Of a stretch of 64,000 nucleotides of DNA, positions 53,248-63,864 are shown piece by piece. A program made the translations under genes and the position numbers. Below the pieces are notes generated by a model. The model was not told where the DNA came from and ran no database searches. It saw nothing but the letters and a program-made list of their open reading frames with translations. Position 1 is the first letter of the stretch, and each line of letters starts with the position of its first letter. Origin of the DNA: Palaemon carinicauda. Its lineage: Eukaryota > Arthropoda > Malacostraca > Decapoda > Palaemonidae. The stretch spans positions 61,638,667 through 61,702,666 of the forward strand of contig NC_090763.1 of NCBI RefSeq assembly GCF_036898095.1. The letters run 5' to 3'.

Positions 53248-53492
53248 TCTGCAACAACCTAAGATATAACCAAATAACCTTGCTTAATTAGAAATTAGAA
53301 GTTTAATAAAGACCTCACAAAAGTATCATATTCTAGCTAAAAACAGGGTATATCAATATTAAAGAAGCCTTGAAGATATAATGTTTGCGACAGGTTGTGA
53401 AACAAAAATACACTAACGTAAGTTTAACTTCATACCAGAGACATCAACAAAAGAGGAAGACTATGGAAGCAACTACAGGAGTGTTACATAAT

Positions 53493-53493
<1 letters not shown>

Positions 53494-53587
<94 letters not shown>
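53494..53587. repeat. (GA)n microsatellite
   Basis: Uninterrupted GA run of about 46 units, the longest in the window. Confidence 0.97.
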
Positions 53588-53590
<3 letters not shown>

Positions 53591-55433
53591 ACTTATACTT
53601 GTATTGGAATCTTGAGACACCATTTTCAAGAGTACCAAGACATACAATGAGATTGGTATTATACAAGAGAGAACTGGAAAATACATGAGTTAAAGATGGT
53701 ACTTTATATTATATGTAACAGTCTATAGATGGAATTGCAGCAGGTTATATAAAAATATTTCGAGATAAATATTGGTCTCAAAAAACAGCAATGAGTCATC
53801 ATAGCAAAGGAAGACAAGAAACCAGAGAGATAAGCTCCTGAGAGTTTCTATATGCAGATGAAGTTGTAAAAAGCTTGGTTAAAGCAACATTTCTAATAAT
53901 ATTTGAAAATTCTCGAACAGAACTGTTTTCCTTTCAAGTTTTAATGTTTTAAATTACTTTTATCAAAATATGCATTAGCTCTTAAAACTAATGTGAGGAT
54001 TAGTATAAAATACAGCTAAGGACAATTTCAAATTCAAACCAAAATATAATGTAAAAAAAACATATTCTGATTATGAAAAAGAATTTAAAATGTATTTACA
54101 ACTGTTTTTCAAGTCACAATTTGTGGAATGCTTGTTTACAACTTAGCCAGTTTTGCCAATTCAGAACTCACAATTCATACAACTGTATCATATTACTGTA
54201 TTTTGAAAGACACTGACCAATTACCTGGTTTACCAAATAAAAATATACTTTGGAACTACAGTACTTGAACCTTTGCAAGATGTGATGCCTTAAATATTGG
54301 CATCAAGGTATTCAAATACAATATCGCTGTGGCATATCTACCCCTCATTTTGTAAGTTAATACATCGTCTATGAAAATAACAGGATCATATGAAACACGA
54401 AGGATAATGTTCAGGGGTGTACATGAAGATTTTTCAAACAAATCGAGTATCAATGAACTAATACAAGAATGAAGTTTGTAAATGACTATGGAATTTGAAA
54501 AAATAAACTGGAATAGCTGGGAACTTTAGGTTACCATATCAAATTATAGAAGGAAGTTTATTTCCAAAACAACGTAACTTAAAATTAATTCTAATTAACA
54601 ATACAACAAATTAGTTTTTGCTGGTCATGGGCTTAAATGCCATTGAACATAATTTTAATTGCCTTTGTCCAAAACCACCATGCCCAGAAATGACAATCAA
54701 AAGAAATGCTCAAGATTGCCTTATACAAATAAGAAATTTTATAAGCCTGTAGCATATAAAAGCATCAAACAGGCAAAAGAAAAAAAATATTTTTTTGAAT
54801 GAAAAACCTATTTTTGGGAAGGTGTTGTGTGGTCATTATGGATTCTCATCCCAAGCCTTGATGCACACCTAAGTTTCCTCTACAGGAATAGGGGCAGCAA
54901 AGCTATTTTGCCTAAGGTAAGGCCCAATTTCATGACCAGTTAAACTTTGGTTATAGATCAAGGGGAGACTATTGGAGACATGTCAGGACAGGTCTTAGAA
55001 GCTGTAAAAAATTCTATTGAACTGGGGAAACACTGGACTATAGGGGAGGTATAGAGAGGGCAGGACTTAAAAAGAATCGCAGCAGCTTGGATAAAGTAAA
55101 GAAATTATTAAGCTACTGGTAAATTAAGAATATTTCACAGGCAAGCAGAGCACAATTTTTTCTTTCATGTGTATGGATTTACTAATTTACACAATAGAGG
55201 AATGTGCAATAACTAAGGATAAGATTTTGAAGAGGTGTAAATACAAGATCCTACATTTGCAACTGGAAGATCATATCAGAAATGAAGCTACCGAATAGAC
55301 TGAATTCTCATAGATTCAGATGATTTAGTAATATGATGAGTTGGAAAGAGGAACAGTAGTATATATTATTATTATTATTAAAAAAAAAAAAAAAAAAATG
55401 ATGAGTTGGAAAGAGGAACAGTAGTACTGTATA

Positions 55434-55468
<35 letters not shown>

Positions 55469-56016
55469 AAAAAAAAAAAAAAAAAGTAATAAATATGAAA
55501 ACAGAATCAGGAAAAGCAGATGGAAGACCCATGAAAACATGGAGATATGACATAGATGCATTCTGATATGCATTCAGATTGGAAATGAACATGGCACAAA
55601 AAATATAAATCAATTTATGTCTACTTCGTAATGTTAAAATCTAATTTAAATATGCTACGATAATAGGGTGATAAGGTACAATATTCAGATACTTCTGAAA
55701 AATAGCAAATATAGGGCACAGCTATTTCAATAATACTTTATTGAAATTAATTAGATATGGAAATTTTTGAAATTCTAATGCAAGTAAAAGCAATCGTGAA
55801 TATGATTATGTGAATTTCTGAACTTACCAATCACAGAAGCTTAGTAAAATATTTTCAAATATAAAATGGAAGAATTTGTGAACACTTGACAATTTTGTTT
55901 TCAAGAACCATTGAAACCTTCTTATTTCATAAAATTAACATTGCAATTTTTCCAGCTTAAATGTTTCACTCTACTGTATACCACTCAAAATTATCAACTC
56001 TACAATGGTTGACCAG
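53588..56016. other. AT-rich DNA with a 66-bp duplication and a DIRS-end-like patch
   Basis: ATGATGAGTTGGAAAGAGGA occurs at about 55333 and 55399, each followed by (ATT)n and poly-A, a recent tandem duplication. At 54798-54818 AATGAAAAACCTATTTTTGG resembles the outer tip of DIRS element 1 (GCGAAAAATCTATTTTTGGG). No gene was recognised. Confidence 0.45.
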
Positions 56017-56215
56017 AAAAATGTTATTTTTATTAATAAAATAAATTTTTGAATATACTTACCCGATAATCATGTAGCTGTCAACTCCGTTGCCCGACAG
56101 AATTCTATGGAGGGATACGCCAGCTATCACAATACTAGAAGGGGGTGTACTTACCAGCGCCACCTGTGGCCAGGTACTCAATCATTTGTTGTTGACACCT
56201 CCTCAATTATTCCTC
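56017..56215. repeat. DIRS element 2, 3' terminal repeat with extension
   Basis: The unique tip AAAAATGTTATTTTTATT is followed by the shared part from ACTTACCCGATAATCATG to CCTCAATTATTCCTC, inverted at 62597-62755. Confidence 0.95.
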
Positions 56216-56261
56216 GGTCCACTGGTTCTCTCTGGGGAGGAAAGGGAGGGTCGATTAAATC

Positions 56262-56354
56262 ATGATTATCGGGTAAGTATATTCAAAAATTTATTTTATT
56301 AATAAAAATAACATTTTTCAATATTAAACTTACCCGATAATCATGTAGCTGATT
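56262..56354. repeat. DIRS element 2, internal complementary region
   Basis: GATTATCGGGTAAGTATATT to AAAATAACATTTTTC is the reverse complement of the left tip. It joins at a T5 tract with TTTTTCAATATTAAACTTAC, the reverse complement of the right tip. Confidence 0.94.
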
Positions 56355-56746
56355 CACACCCAGGGAGGTGGGTGAAAACCAGTGTACATGATTAAAGGAT
56401 AGCTAAGTATCCCATATTTCATATAACAGTTATCTCAAATAACAATGAAATAATAAGTACCTGGTAAGGAAGTCGAATAGAACCGTTACTCTGCCTTTTA
56501 TTTAAAGTTCGTCTTCCTTACTGAGCGCAGCGTTCCTCTTGGAGGCTGAATCAACCCAAAGGTGCCAAAGTACAAGGGGTTGCAACCCTACTAAAGGACC
56601 TCTACCAAACCTTTAACCCAGGCGCTTCTCAAGAATGAATAGACCACCCGCCAAATCCAAGGATGCGGAAGGCTTCTTAGCCTACCGTAACAACCATAAA
56701 AACAACAATAAAAGTATTCAAGAGAAAGGTTAAAAAGGTTATGGGA
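56355..56746 (-). other. DIRS element 2, 3' untranslated region
   Basis: Between the YR stop and the internal complementary region; no frame was recognised. Confidence 0.6.
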
Positions 56747-57919
56747 TTAAGGGAATGTAGTGGCTGAGCCCTCACCTACTACTGCACTCGCTGCTACGAA
56801 TGGTCCCAGGGTGTAGCAGTTCTCGTAAAGAGACTGGACATCTTTCAGATAAAATGATGCAAACACTGACTTGCTCCTCCAATAGGTTGCATCCATAATG
56901 CTCTGCAGAGAACGGTTTTTATTAAAGGCCAACGAAGTAGCTACAGCTCTTACTTCGTGGGTCCTTACCTTCAGCAATGCAAGGTCTTCCTCCTTTAAGT
57001 GAGAATGTGCTTCTCTGATCAGAAGCCTTATATAGTACGAAAGCCCATTCTTGGACATGGGTCTCGAGGGTTTCTTGATGGCACACCATAAGGCTTCTGA
57101 CTGTCCTCGAATAGGTTTAGACCTCTTCAGATAATATTTGAGAGCTCTGACAGGGCAAAGAACTCTCTCTAGTTCGTTACCTACCATGTTGGAGAGGCTA
57201 GGTATTTCGAACGATCTAGGCCAAGGACGTGAAGGAAGCTCGTTCTTTGCTAGGAATCCAAGCTGAAAAGAACATGTTGCAGATTCGGTTGTGAAACCAA
57301 TGTTCTTGCTGAAGGCATGAACCTCACTGACTCTCTTAGCTGTTGCAAGGCAAACGAGAAAAGCAGTCTTGAGGGTAAGATCCTTGAAGGAAGCTGACTG
57401 GAGAGGTTCGAACCTAGATGTCATAAGGAACCTTAAGACTACGTCTAGATTCCAGCCTGGAGTGGAAAGACGACGTTCTTTAGACGTCTCAAAAGACTTG
57501 AGAATGTCTTGAAGGTCCTTGTTGGAAGACAGGTCCAAACCCCTGTGGCGGAGAACTGAGGCCAACATGCTCCTATATCCTTTAATCGTAGGTGTTGAAA
57601 GGGATCTCTCATTCCTAAGATGAAGAAGGAAGTCAGCTATTTGGATCACAGAGGTATTGGTAGAGGATATTGAATTGGCTCTACACCAGCTTCGGAAGAC
57701 CTCCCACTTAGACTGGTAGACTCTACGAGTGGAAATTCTTCTAGCTCTGGCAATCGCACTGGCTGCCTCCTTCGAAAAGCCTCTAGCTCTAGCGAATCTT
57801 TCGACAGTCTGAAGGCAGTCAGTCGAAGAGCGTGGAGGTTTGGGTGCAACCTGTCTACGTGTGGTTGACGTAGAAGGTCCACTCTTAGAGGTAGAGTCCT
57901 GGGGAAGTCGACTAGCCAT
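56747..57919 (-). CDS. DIRS element 2 tyrosine recombinase (YR)
   Basis: From the internal ATG at 57919 (MASRLPQDST...) this gives 390 residues, a typical YR size. The core-binding part contains RRVYQSKWEVFRSWCRANSI and TIKGYRSMLASVLRH. Catalytic residues are present: Arg in ATAKRVSEVHAFS, His and Arg in VRTHEVRAVATS, Trp in YWRSKSVF and Tyr in ASFYLKDV. It would catalyse strand exchange between the circular cDNA and the genome. It overlaps the RT-RNase H frame by 274 bases in the -1 (+2) frame. The frame stays open upstream to 59614, giving a possible 955-codon product, but nothing upstream of the chosen ATG resembles a domain. Internal initiation or frameshifting are both possible. Confidence 0.88.
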   Translation of the reverse strand: MASRLPQDSTSKSGPSTSTTRRQVAPKPPRSSTDCLQTVERFARARGFSKEAASAIARARRISTRRVYQSKWEVFRSWCRANSISSTNTSVIQIADFLLHLRNERSLSTPTIKGYRSMLASVLRHRGLDLSSNKDLQDILKSFETSKERRLSTPGWNLDVVLRFLMTSRFEPLQSASFKDLTLKTAFLVCLATAKRVSEVHAFSKNIGFTTESATCSFQLGFLAKNELPSRPWPRSFEIPSLSNMVGNELERVLCPVRALKYYLKRSKPIRGQSEALWCAIKKPSRPMSKNGLSYYIRLLIREAHSHLKEEDLALLKVRTHEVRAVATSLAFNKNRSLQSIMDATYWRSKSVFASFYLKDVQSLYENCYTLGPFVAASAVVGEGSATTFP

Positions 57920-59796
57920 TGAAGTACCTCTGTGTACCATTCTCTTGCAGGCCAAAGGGGAGCAACCAGCGTCAGCCGTGTCCCTTCGTGCGAGACGAAT
58001 TTCTGCAGAACTTTGTTTATTATCTTGAACGGAGGGAATGCGTACAGGTCGAGATGGGACCAGTTCAGAAGAAAAGCATCCACATGAACCGCTGCAGGGT
58101 CTGGAACAGGGGAACAATAAAGCGGAAGTCTCTTGGTGATGGAGGTGGCAAACAGATCTATGGTAGGTTGACCCCACAAGGTCCAAAGTCTGTTGCACAC
58201 ACTCTTGTGGAGGGTCCATTCCGTGGGAATGACCTGATTCCTTCTGCTGAGGCGATCCGCTGAAACATTCATATCGCCCTGGATGAACCTCGTGACCAGT
58301 GTGAGGTTTAGACCTCTTGACCAAATGAGGAGGTCCCTTGCGATCTCGTAAAGGCTCCTCGAATGGGTCCCTCCTTGCTTGGAGATGTAAGCCAAGGCTG
58401 TGGTGTTGTCTGAATTCACCTCCACCACTTTGCCTAGCAGGAGGGACTTGAAGTTCAACAGGGCAAGATGAACTGCTAACAGTTCCTTGCAGTTGATGTG
58501 GAGTAATCCTTGTTCCTTGTTCCATACTCCTGAGCATTCCTGTCCGTCCAAGGTCGCACCCCAGCCCGAGTCCGATGCATCCGAGAAGAGATGAAGATGG
58601 GGGGTCTGGATGGCCAATGATAGACCCTCCTTGAGAAGGAGATTGTGCTTCCACCACAGGAGAGTGGTCTTCATCTCTTGGTTGATAGGGATAGAGACTG
58701 CTTCTAGAGTCGAGCCCTTGTCCCAATGAGCCGCAAGATGGAATTGAAGAGGGCGGAGGTGGAGTCTCCCTAGCTCGACAAACAGGGCCAGTGATGAGAG
58801 GGTCCCTGTGAGACTCATCCACTGTCTCACTGAGCAATTGCTCCTCTTCAGCATGCTCATGATGCACTCTAGGGCTTGGTTTATCCTGGGGGCCGATGGA
58901 AAAGCCCGAAAATCCCGACTCTGAATCTCCATTCCCAGGTACACAATGGATTGGGAGGGAATGAGTTGAGATTTCTCTATATTGACTAATAGACCTAGGT
59001 CTCTGATTAGATCTAAAGTCCAAGAGAGGTTCTCCAGACAACGACGACTCGTGGAGGCTCTCAACAGCCAGTCGTCTAGGTAGAGGGAGGCTCTGATGTT
59101 CGATAAGTGCAGGAATTTCGCTACATTCCTCATCAGATGAGTAAAGACCATAGGAGCTGTGCTTAGGCCAAAACACAGGGCTTGGAACTGATAGACAACC
59201 TTTCCGAAAACGAATCTCAGGAAAGGTTGGGAGTCTGGATGAATGGGAACGTGAAAGTATGCATCTTTCAAGTCCAACGAGACCATCCAGTCCTCCTGTC
59301 TGACCGCTGCTAAGACCGACTTGGTCGTCTCCATTGTGAACGTCTGCTTGGTGACATACTCGTTGAGAGAGCTGACGTCCAGCACCGGTCTCCAACCTCC
59401 TGTCTTCTTGGCCACAAGAAAGAGACGGTTGTAGAAGCCCGGGGATTGATGGTCCCGGACTATAACCACTGCCTTCTTCTGCACAAGTAGCGACACCTCC
59501 TGTTGCAATGCTAGCCTCTTGTCCTCTTCTTTGTAGTTGGGAGAGAGGTTGATGGGCGATGTGGTCAGAGGCGGTTTGAGGCAGAATGGAATCCTGTAAC
59601 CGTACCTCAGCCAACTGACAGACTGTGCGTCTGCACCTCTCTTCTCCCAGGCTCGCCAGAAGATCTTGAGTCTGGCTCCTACTGTTGTCTGGAGAATCTG
59701 AGAGTCAGTTCTTTCCCTTAGATGTCCTGGGTCCTTTCCTAGACTTGCTCCTGTGAGAGTCTGGACGGGAGCTTCCTCGGCTGGGGGCTCTACCAC
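57646..59796 (-). CDS. DIRS element 2 reverse transcriptase-RNase H
   Basis: A 716-codon frame. RT motifs: RPVLDVSSLN (about 136-145), MVSLDLKDAYFH (171-182), QALCFGLSTAP (205-215) and catalytic YLDDW (239-243). RNase H residues: D in LFSDASD (406), E in INCKELL (438), D in VNSDNTT (463) and D in VSADRLSR (514). The conserved C-terminal part TIDLFATSITKRLP, DLYAFPPF and APLWPAREWY follows. It overlaps the gag end by 92 bases in the +1 frame, so it may be made by frameshifting from gag or by starting at its own ATG (59796). No stop or indel disrupts it, so the enzyme looks functional. Confidence 0.94.
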   Translation of the reverse strand: MVEPPAEEAPVQTLTGASLGKDPGHLRERTDSQILQTTVGARLKIFWRAWEKRGADAQSVSWLRYGYRIPFCLKPPLTTSPINLSPNYKEEDKRLALQQEVSLLVQKKAVVIVRDHQSPGFYNRLFLVAKKTGGWRPVLDVSSLNEYVTKQTFTMETTKSVLAAVRQEDWMVSLDLKDAYFHVPIHPDSQPFLRFVFGKVVYQFQALCFGLSTAPMVFTHLMRNVAKFLHLSNIRASLYLDDWLLRASTSRRCLENLSWTLDLIRDLGLLVNIEKSQLIPSQSIVYLGMEIQSRDFRAFPSAPRINQALECIMSMLKRSNCSVRQWMSLTGTLSSLALFVELGRLHLRPLQFHLAAHWDKGSTLEAVSIPINQEMKTTLLWWKHNLLLKEGLSLAIQTPHLHLFSDASDSGWGATLDGQECSGVWNKEQGLLHINCKELLAVHLALLNFKSLLLGKVVEVNSDNTTALAYISKQGGTHSRSLYEIARDLLIWSRGLNLTLVTRFIQGDMNVSADRLSRRNQVIPTEWTLHKSVCNRLWTLWGQPTIDLFATSITKRLPLYCSPVPDPAAVHVDAFLLNWSHLDLYAFPPFKIINKVLQKFVSHEGTRLTLVAPLWPAREWYTEVLQWLVDFPRTLPLRVDLLRQPHVDRLHPNLHALRLTAFRLSKDSLELEAFRRRQPVRLPELEEFPLVESTSLSGRSSEAGVEPIQYPLPIPL

Positions 59797-62386
59797 GAAA
59801 GGGCGGTATGAACCTCGTAGCCGGGGTATCAGCCACTGGGGAGCGATAAGTCTTGGGGACAGAGGTGGTAACCTTAGACTTACGAGCCGATGAGGCTACA
59901 AGATCGTGCGTGTCCTTCTGTATCAGGGCAGCCGACAAGTCCTTAACTAGCTCCTCGGGAAAGAGGAACTTTGAGAGTGGAGCAAAAAGGAGTTGTGACC
60001 GTTGGCACGGTGTAATGCTGGCGGAGAGGAAGGTACACAGTTGTTCCCTTTTCTTCAACACCCCTGATACAAATAACGACGCTAGCTCACCCGATCCATC
60101 TCTGATGGCCTTATCCATGCAGGACATAATTAGCATGGCAGAATCTTTGTCCGCAGGAGAGGTTTTCTTGCTGAGGGCTCCCAGGCACCAGTCGAGAAAG
60201 TTAAACATTTCAAAAGCTCTGAACAACCCTTTCAGAAGATGATCCAGGTCTGAGAAGGTCCAACAAACCTTCGAGCGTCTCATCGCAGTCCTCCGAGGCG
60301 AGTCCACCAGACTTGAGAAGTCAGCCTGGGCAGAGGCAGGTACTCCCAAGCCTGGTGCTTCCCCTGTGGCATACCAAACGCAACCTTTCGAAGCGAGCTT
60401 CGTTGGAGGGAACATGAAGGAAGTCTTGCCAAGGTGTTGTTTAGACTGAAGCCACTCCCCTAAGATCCTTAAAGCCCTCTTGGAGGATCTAGCTAGGACA
60501 AGCTTAGTATAGTTGGACTTAGCTTGTTGTACGCCCAGCGAAAACTCAGATGGAGGAGAGCGGGGAATAGCAGAGACGAAGTGGTCTGGGTAAATCTCCC
60601 TGAGTAGAGCCAAGACCTTTCGAAAATCAATAGACAATGGAGAAAGCTTAGACTCTTCCACGTCTGATGAGGGATCAAGGTGTGCCTCCTCATCATCCGA
60701 CACTTCATCAGCAGAGGGAAGCGAAGCGATCGGACCAGAATGCTGAACCGCAGAGTCAGAACGGGTAGGAACAATAACAGAGGTTTCCTCATCCTGAGGG
60801 AAAACCTGAGGCTCAGACTGCATAGGCTGAACAACAGACGAAGCAGAAGGCAGGCGCATGGGTGAAGGAGGTTGACTCCTAGCAAGAGTTGAACCCAAGG
60901 ATTGCACAAGCTGAGCGGAGGACGGAGGCGGAGTAGTCCGTTCCTGTTCCTGTGAGATGAGTGGAGCATGAAGAGGTTGAGGCTGCGCAGAACAAGGTAA
61001 AGTTCTCGCAAGCTGAGGCTCCTGAGGCGCAAGTCCAGGGTGTAGAGGAGCTTGCCTAGAGGAGGGTTGAGCTCGCTGCAGCGATGGTTGAGCAGACAGA
61101 CTCACGGAGGGGAGAGGTTGTTGTACCCCAACCGAGAGTTGCACCACTGGTGGAGCAGCAAGGGGAGGCGGAGGAAGAGTGGAATAACTCTCCTGATCCC
61201 AAAGCAAGGGTTGCCTTAAAGAAGGCTGAGGCTGAACAACACTGGGAACAGCGAACTCCGAAAGTGGCTCAACATCGTACGCCTGGCAGATGGTGCTGCG
61301 ACCAGGCGGAGCAGGTGCAGGCTGGGCGAGCACAGGCGGAGCGAGAACAGGTAGAGGGAGTGTAGGCGGAGGAGGAGGTGCAACACTCTCAGCCCGACAC
61401 TCACGCATCAAGTCCGAAAGCTGAGCTTGCATGGACTGAAGCAGGGTCCACTTGGGATCGGCAGAAACGATAACAGACTGAGGTAAAGTCACAGTCGGGC
61501 TCTGTTTAGGCAGAACCTTACTCCTCTTGGGCGGAGTACAGTCGACCGATGACTGAGGCGAGTCAGAGCTGAGCCAATGACTGCAACCTGGCTGAGCACT
61601 CGCTGACTGAACTCTACGTTTAAGCGGTCTCGAGACCTGAGACCAACGTTTCTTCCCTGCATGTTGATCAGCGGACGAGAAGACGGGCTCAATCGTCTGC
61701 AGGTGGGAGTGACGGTCTAAGGAAGACACGCCCGCAACCACCGAGGATAATTCTGTGCGCCTAACAAGGCCTGTCGAACCCTTAAGCCCTTCGACATTGC
61801 TTCTCCCCTGGGCATGGGAGCTTGCAAGAGGTCCCGGACTGGGAGGACGACTGGCTCGCACAGAAAAATCCTCACGCACCACACTGGCACCACTAGCACT
61901 TGGCACTGCACCGACACTAGCACTCGTCACAGCACTGGCACTATTTCCACCCACTGCACTCTTGACCTTCAGTTCTTTAACCTCGGCCATCAGAGACTTA
62001 TGGTCACTTACCACTGATTCTACTTTATCTCCTAAAGCCTGAATAGCACGCAAAACAATTGACATATCAGGCGGAGGGCACACAGTAGGTTCGGGGGTAG
62101 CCACTACAGGGGTAGGAAAAGGTAGGGGATCATGAGGTGAGGAAAACATAGAAGAGTGAGAAGAACTTCTCCTAACTCTACCTCTCTCTAACTTAGATGA
62201 ATATTTTAAAAGACGGACAAATTCCAATTCCGAAAGTCCGGTGCACTCCTCACATCGATTTTCTAATAGACAGGGCCTGTCCCTACAGTCAGAACAAGCG
62301 GTGTGAGGATCTACCGAGGCCTTCGGAATACGCCTATTGCAAGACCTACATCGTCTATGGGAGGGGGCTTGCGAAACGTCAGACAT
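59705..62386 (-). CDS. DIRS element 2 gag
   Basis: An 893-codon frame. The N-terminus carries a Cys/His cluster: C13, C16, H28, C31, C34, C39, C45 and C48 (CRSC...HTACSDC...C...CEEC), probably a two-zinc fold. A long Pro/Gln/Ser-rich, likely disordered middle follows (about 90-580, with repeated QPxxxAP and SxAQPxxQ). The C-terminal third is folded and includes KVLALLREIYPDHFVSAI, SKRALRILGEWLQSKQHLGK and FLFPEELVKDL. The end is basic (RGRAPSRGSSRPDSHRSKSR). Such a layout fits a particle-forming and RNA-binding Gag. It starts from the first ATG after the 5' repeat (62386), in the context AACAAGATGT. Confidence 0.88.
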   Translation of the reverse strand: MSDVSQAPSHRRCRSCNRRIPKASVDPHTACSDCRDRPCLLENRCEECTGLSELEFVRLLKYSSKLERGRVRRSSSHSSMFSSPHDPLPFPTPVVATPEPTVCPPPDMSIVLRAIQALGDKVESVVSDHKSLMAEVKELKVKSAVGGNSASAVTSASVGAVPSASGASVVREDFSVRASRPPSPGPLASSHAQGRSNVEGLKGSTGLVRRTELSSVVAGVSSLDRHSHLQTIEPVFSSADQHAGKKRWSQVSRPLKRRVQSASAQPGCSHWLSSDSPQSSVDCTPPKRSKVLPKQSPTVTLPQSVIVSADPKWTLLQSMQAQLSDLMRECRAESVAPPPPPTLPLPVLAPPVLAQPAPAPPGRSTICQAYDVEPLSEFAVPSVVQPQPSLRQPLLWDQESYSTLPPPPLAAPPVVQLSVGVQQPLPSVSLSAQPSLQRAQPSSRQAPLHPGLAPQEPQLARTLPCSAQPQPLHAPLISQEQERTTPPPSSAQLVQSLGSTLARSQPPSPMRLPSASSVVQPMQSEPQVFPQDEETSVIVPTRSDSAVQHSGPIASLPSADEVSDDEEAHLDPSSDVEESKLSPLSIDFRKVLALLREIYPDHFVSAIPRSPPSEFSLGVQQAKSNYTKLVLARSSKRALRILGEWLQSKQHLGKTSFMFPPTKLASKGCVWYATGEAPGLGVPASAQADFSSLVDSPRRTAMRRSKVCWTFSDLDHLLKGLFRAFEMFNFLDWCLGALSKKTSPADKDSAMLIMSCMDKAIRDGSGELASLFVSGVLKKREQLCTFLSASITPCQRSQLLFAPLSKFLFPEELVKDLSAALIQKDTHDLVASSARKSKVTTSVPKTYRSPVADTPATRFIPPFRGRAPSRGSSRPDSHRSKSRKGPRTSKGKN

Positions 62387-62596
62387 CTTGTTTCAAAGAG
62401 TTAGCCAAAGGGTGATCCAAAAACAAGCAAAAATTCATTAACCGTTAACCAGTATTATATAAAAGCTATCTAGCTAATATAAAAAGGATTCCAGTAAAGC
62501 GACAGCCGTTAATCTAAGAGAATACTTCACCAAATATCCATGAATAAACTCGAAGACCATGAGCGTATCCCAGAACGTCTAGCCGGAAGCACGACA

Positions 62597-62769
62597 GAGG
62601 AATAATTGAGGAGGTGTCAACAACAAATGATTGAGTACCTGGCCACAGGTGGCGCTGGTAAGTACACCCCCTTCTAGTATTGTGATAGCTGGCGTATCCC
62701 TCCATAGAATTCTGTCGGGCAACGGAGTTGACAGCTACATGATTATCGGGTAAGTTTAATATTGAAAAA
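62597..62769. repeat. DIRS element 2, 5' terminal repeat (likely promoter side)
   Basis: Inverted copy of 56057-56215, then a tip ending TAATATTGAAAAA. It lies 211 bases upstream of the gag ATG on the minus strand. Confidence 0.94.
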
Positions 62770-63864
62770 CTAGTTTTACAAAAAACAGTAAAATCTGAAG
62801 TTGAAGTTTGAAACCTTTCTCAGAACATTAAAAACTCCCTGAGAAAATTAGCTCCAAAGAATCTGATCTCCCTCATTAAACCATTATATCTTTATTTCCT
62901 CTTATGACTTTGTTCATAACTCTAGTTTCAAAACCATCAACATATTTTCTAAATAAAACTCAAATTTAACTTGTGATTACAATATTCAAGTTTAAATATC
63001 CTATTTGAAACTATTCTCTAACAATTTAGTCTTGAAAACACTATCAATTTACTTATTTTCAGCTTTAGCATAAAAAACTCGTATAAAAAATGAGACCAAA
63101 TTTCCACACACATCTATCTAAATTCTCATCTCCAATTGTGTAGTTTGGCACAATAATAAAATCAAGCACAATTTTACATCACAACAATAGTGAGTAAACT
63201 GGCATTACAAAACCAAACCATAAAAAATTAAAGTAGTCATGTTACAAACAACGGCCAGTGTTTTGGTGAAATAAAGATACATAAGTTGAAATGATTAGAA
63301 AAATAAAACCCGAATGGCAAAGTAACCGGGATTAGAATTACCTGAAGCAATATATTAATGTTTCGGAGATTAGTTCCTGTTCCAATCATGGTTTGACAGG
63401 CATTCCTTGACATTAAAAAATTATAAGCCCTATTCAATTGGTAAACTAAATTGGGAGGATGCATTGATCCAACAAACTGTATTAACTAAAGATTTCCAGC
63501 TACAAGCATTTCTCAATTGAATGCCACACTGTATTTAAACATTATTCTATTATGAATTGTTGTTTCCGGAGCAAAACCTATGCATCTTAAAAGTATCAAG
63601 TTTGAAATATCAAGCTTAAATGTTTAGATACAAAATTAATAAACACTACTGTACTTCAAATGTTTATAAGTGATGAAACATAATCTGTATCTTTATGAAA
63701 AATTATAGTTACACAATGTCAATACTAATACTCATAGCTTCTAATCATTTATTCACCACTTTTCTTCAATTCTACGGGATATCTATAAACCCTACAACTT
63801 CAATATCTATTTATCTTCATTCGCAAAGCATTTTCTGTGACCATCCCACGATTGTGACGCACTT
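62770..63864. other. AT-rich DNA, perhaps 3'-UTR of the gene at the right edge
   Basis: No repeat or frame recognised. If the exon at 63865-63999 is real, this would be its downstream untranslated part on the minus strand, later hit by DIRS element 2. Confidence 0.35.

Larger units (their letters stand above)
56017..62769 (-). mobile_element. DIRS-like tyrosine-recombinase retrotransposon, element 2
   Basis: A 6.75-kb minus-strand element with intact gag, RT-RNase H and YR frames. The inverted terminal repeats (56057-56215 and 62597-62755) are 159 bp with no mismatch noticed. The left tip adds about 40 unique bases and the right tip about 14, both ending in five A/T. An internal complementary region lies at 56262-56354. 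No intron is needed for gag. The sequence is not similar to element 1 at the DNA level, so it belongs to a different family. The intact frames and matching repeats suggest recent activity. Confidence 0.95.

Noticed and set aside
53385..53686. Glu-Arg or Leu-Ser repeat frames over GA/CT runs (also 8481-8702, 9198-10137)
   Set aside because: Pure dinucleotide repeats read in frame; no start context, homology or splice logic.
60493..61032. 179-codon Leu/Arg-rich minus-strand frame and several plus-strand frames inside DIRS element 2
   Set aside because: Shadows of the Gln/Pro-rich gag middle in other frames.
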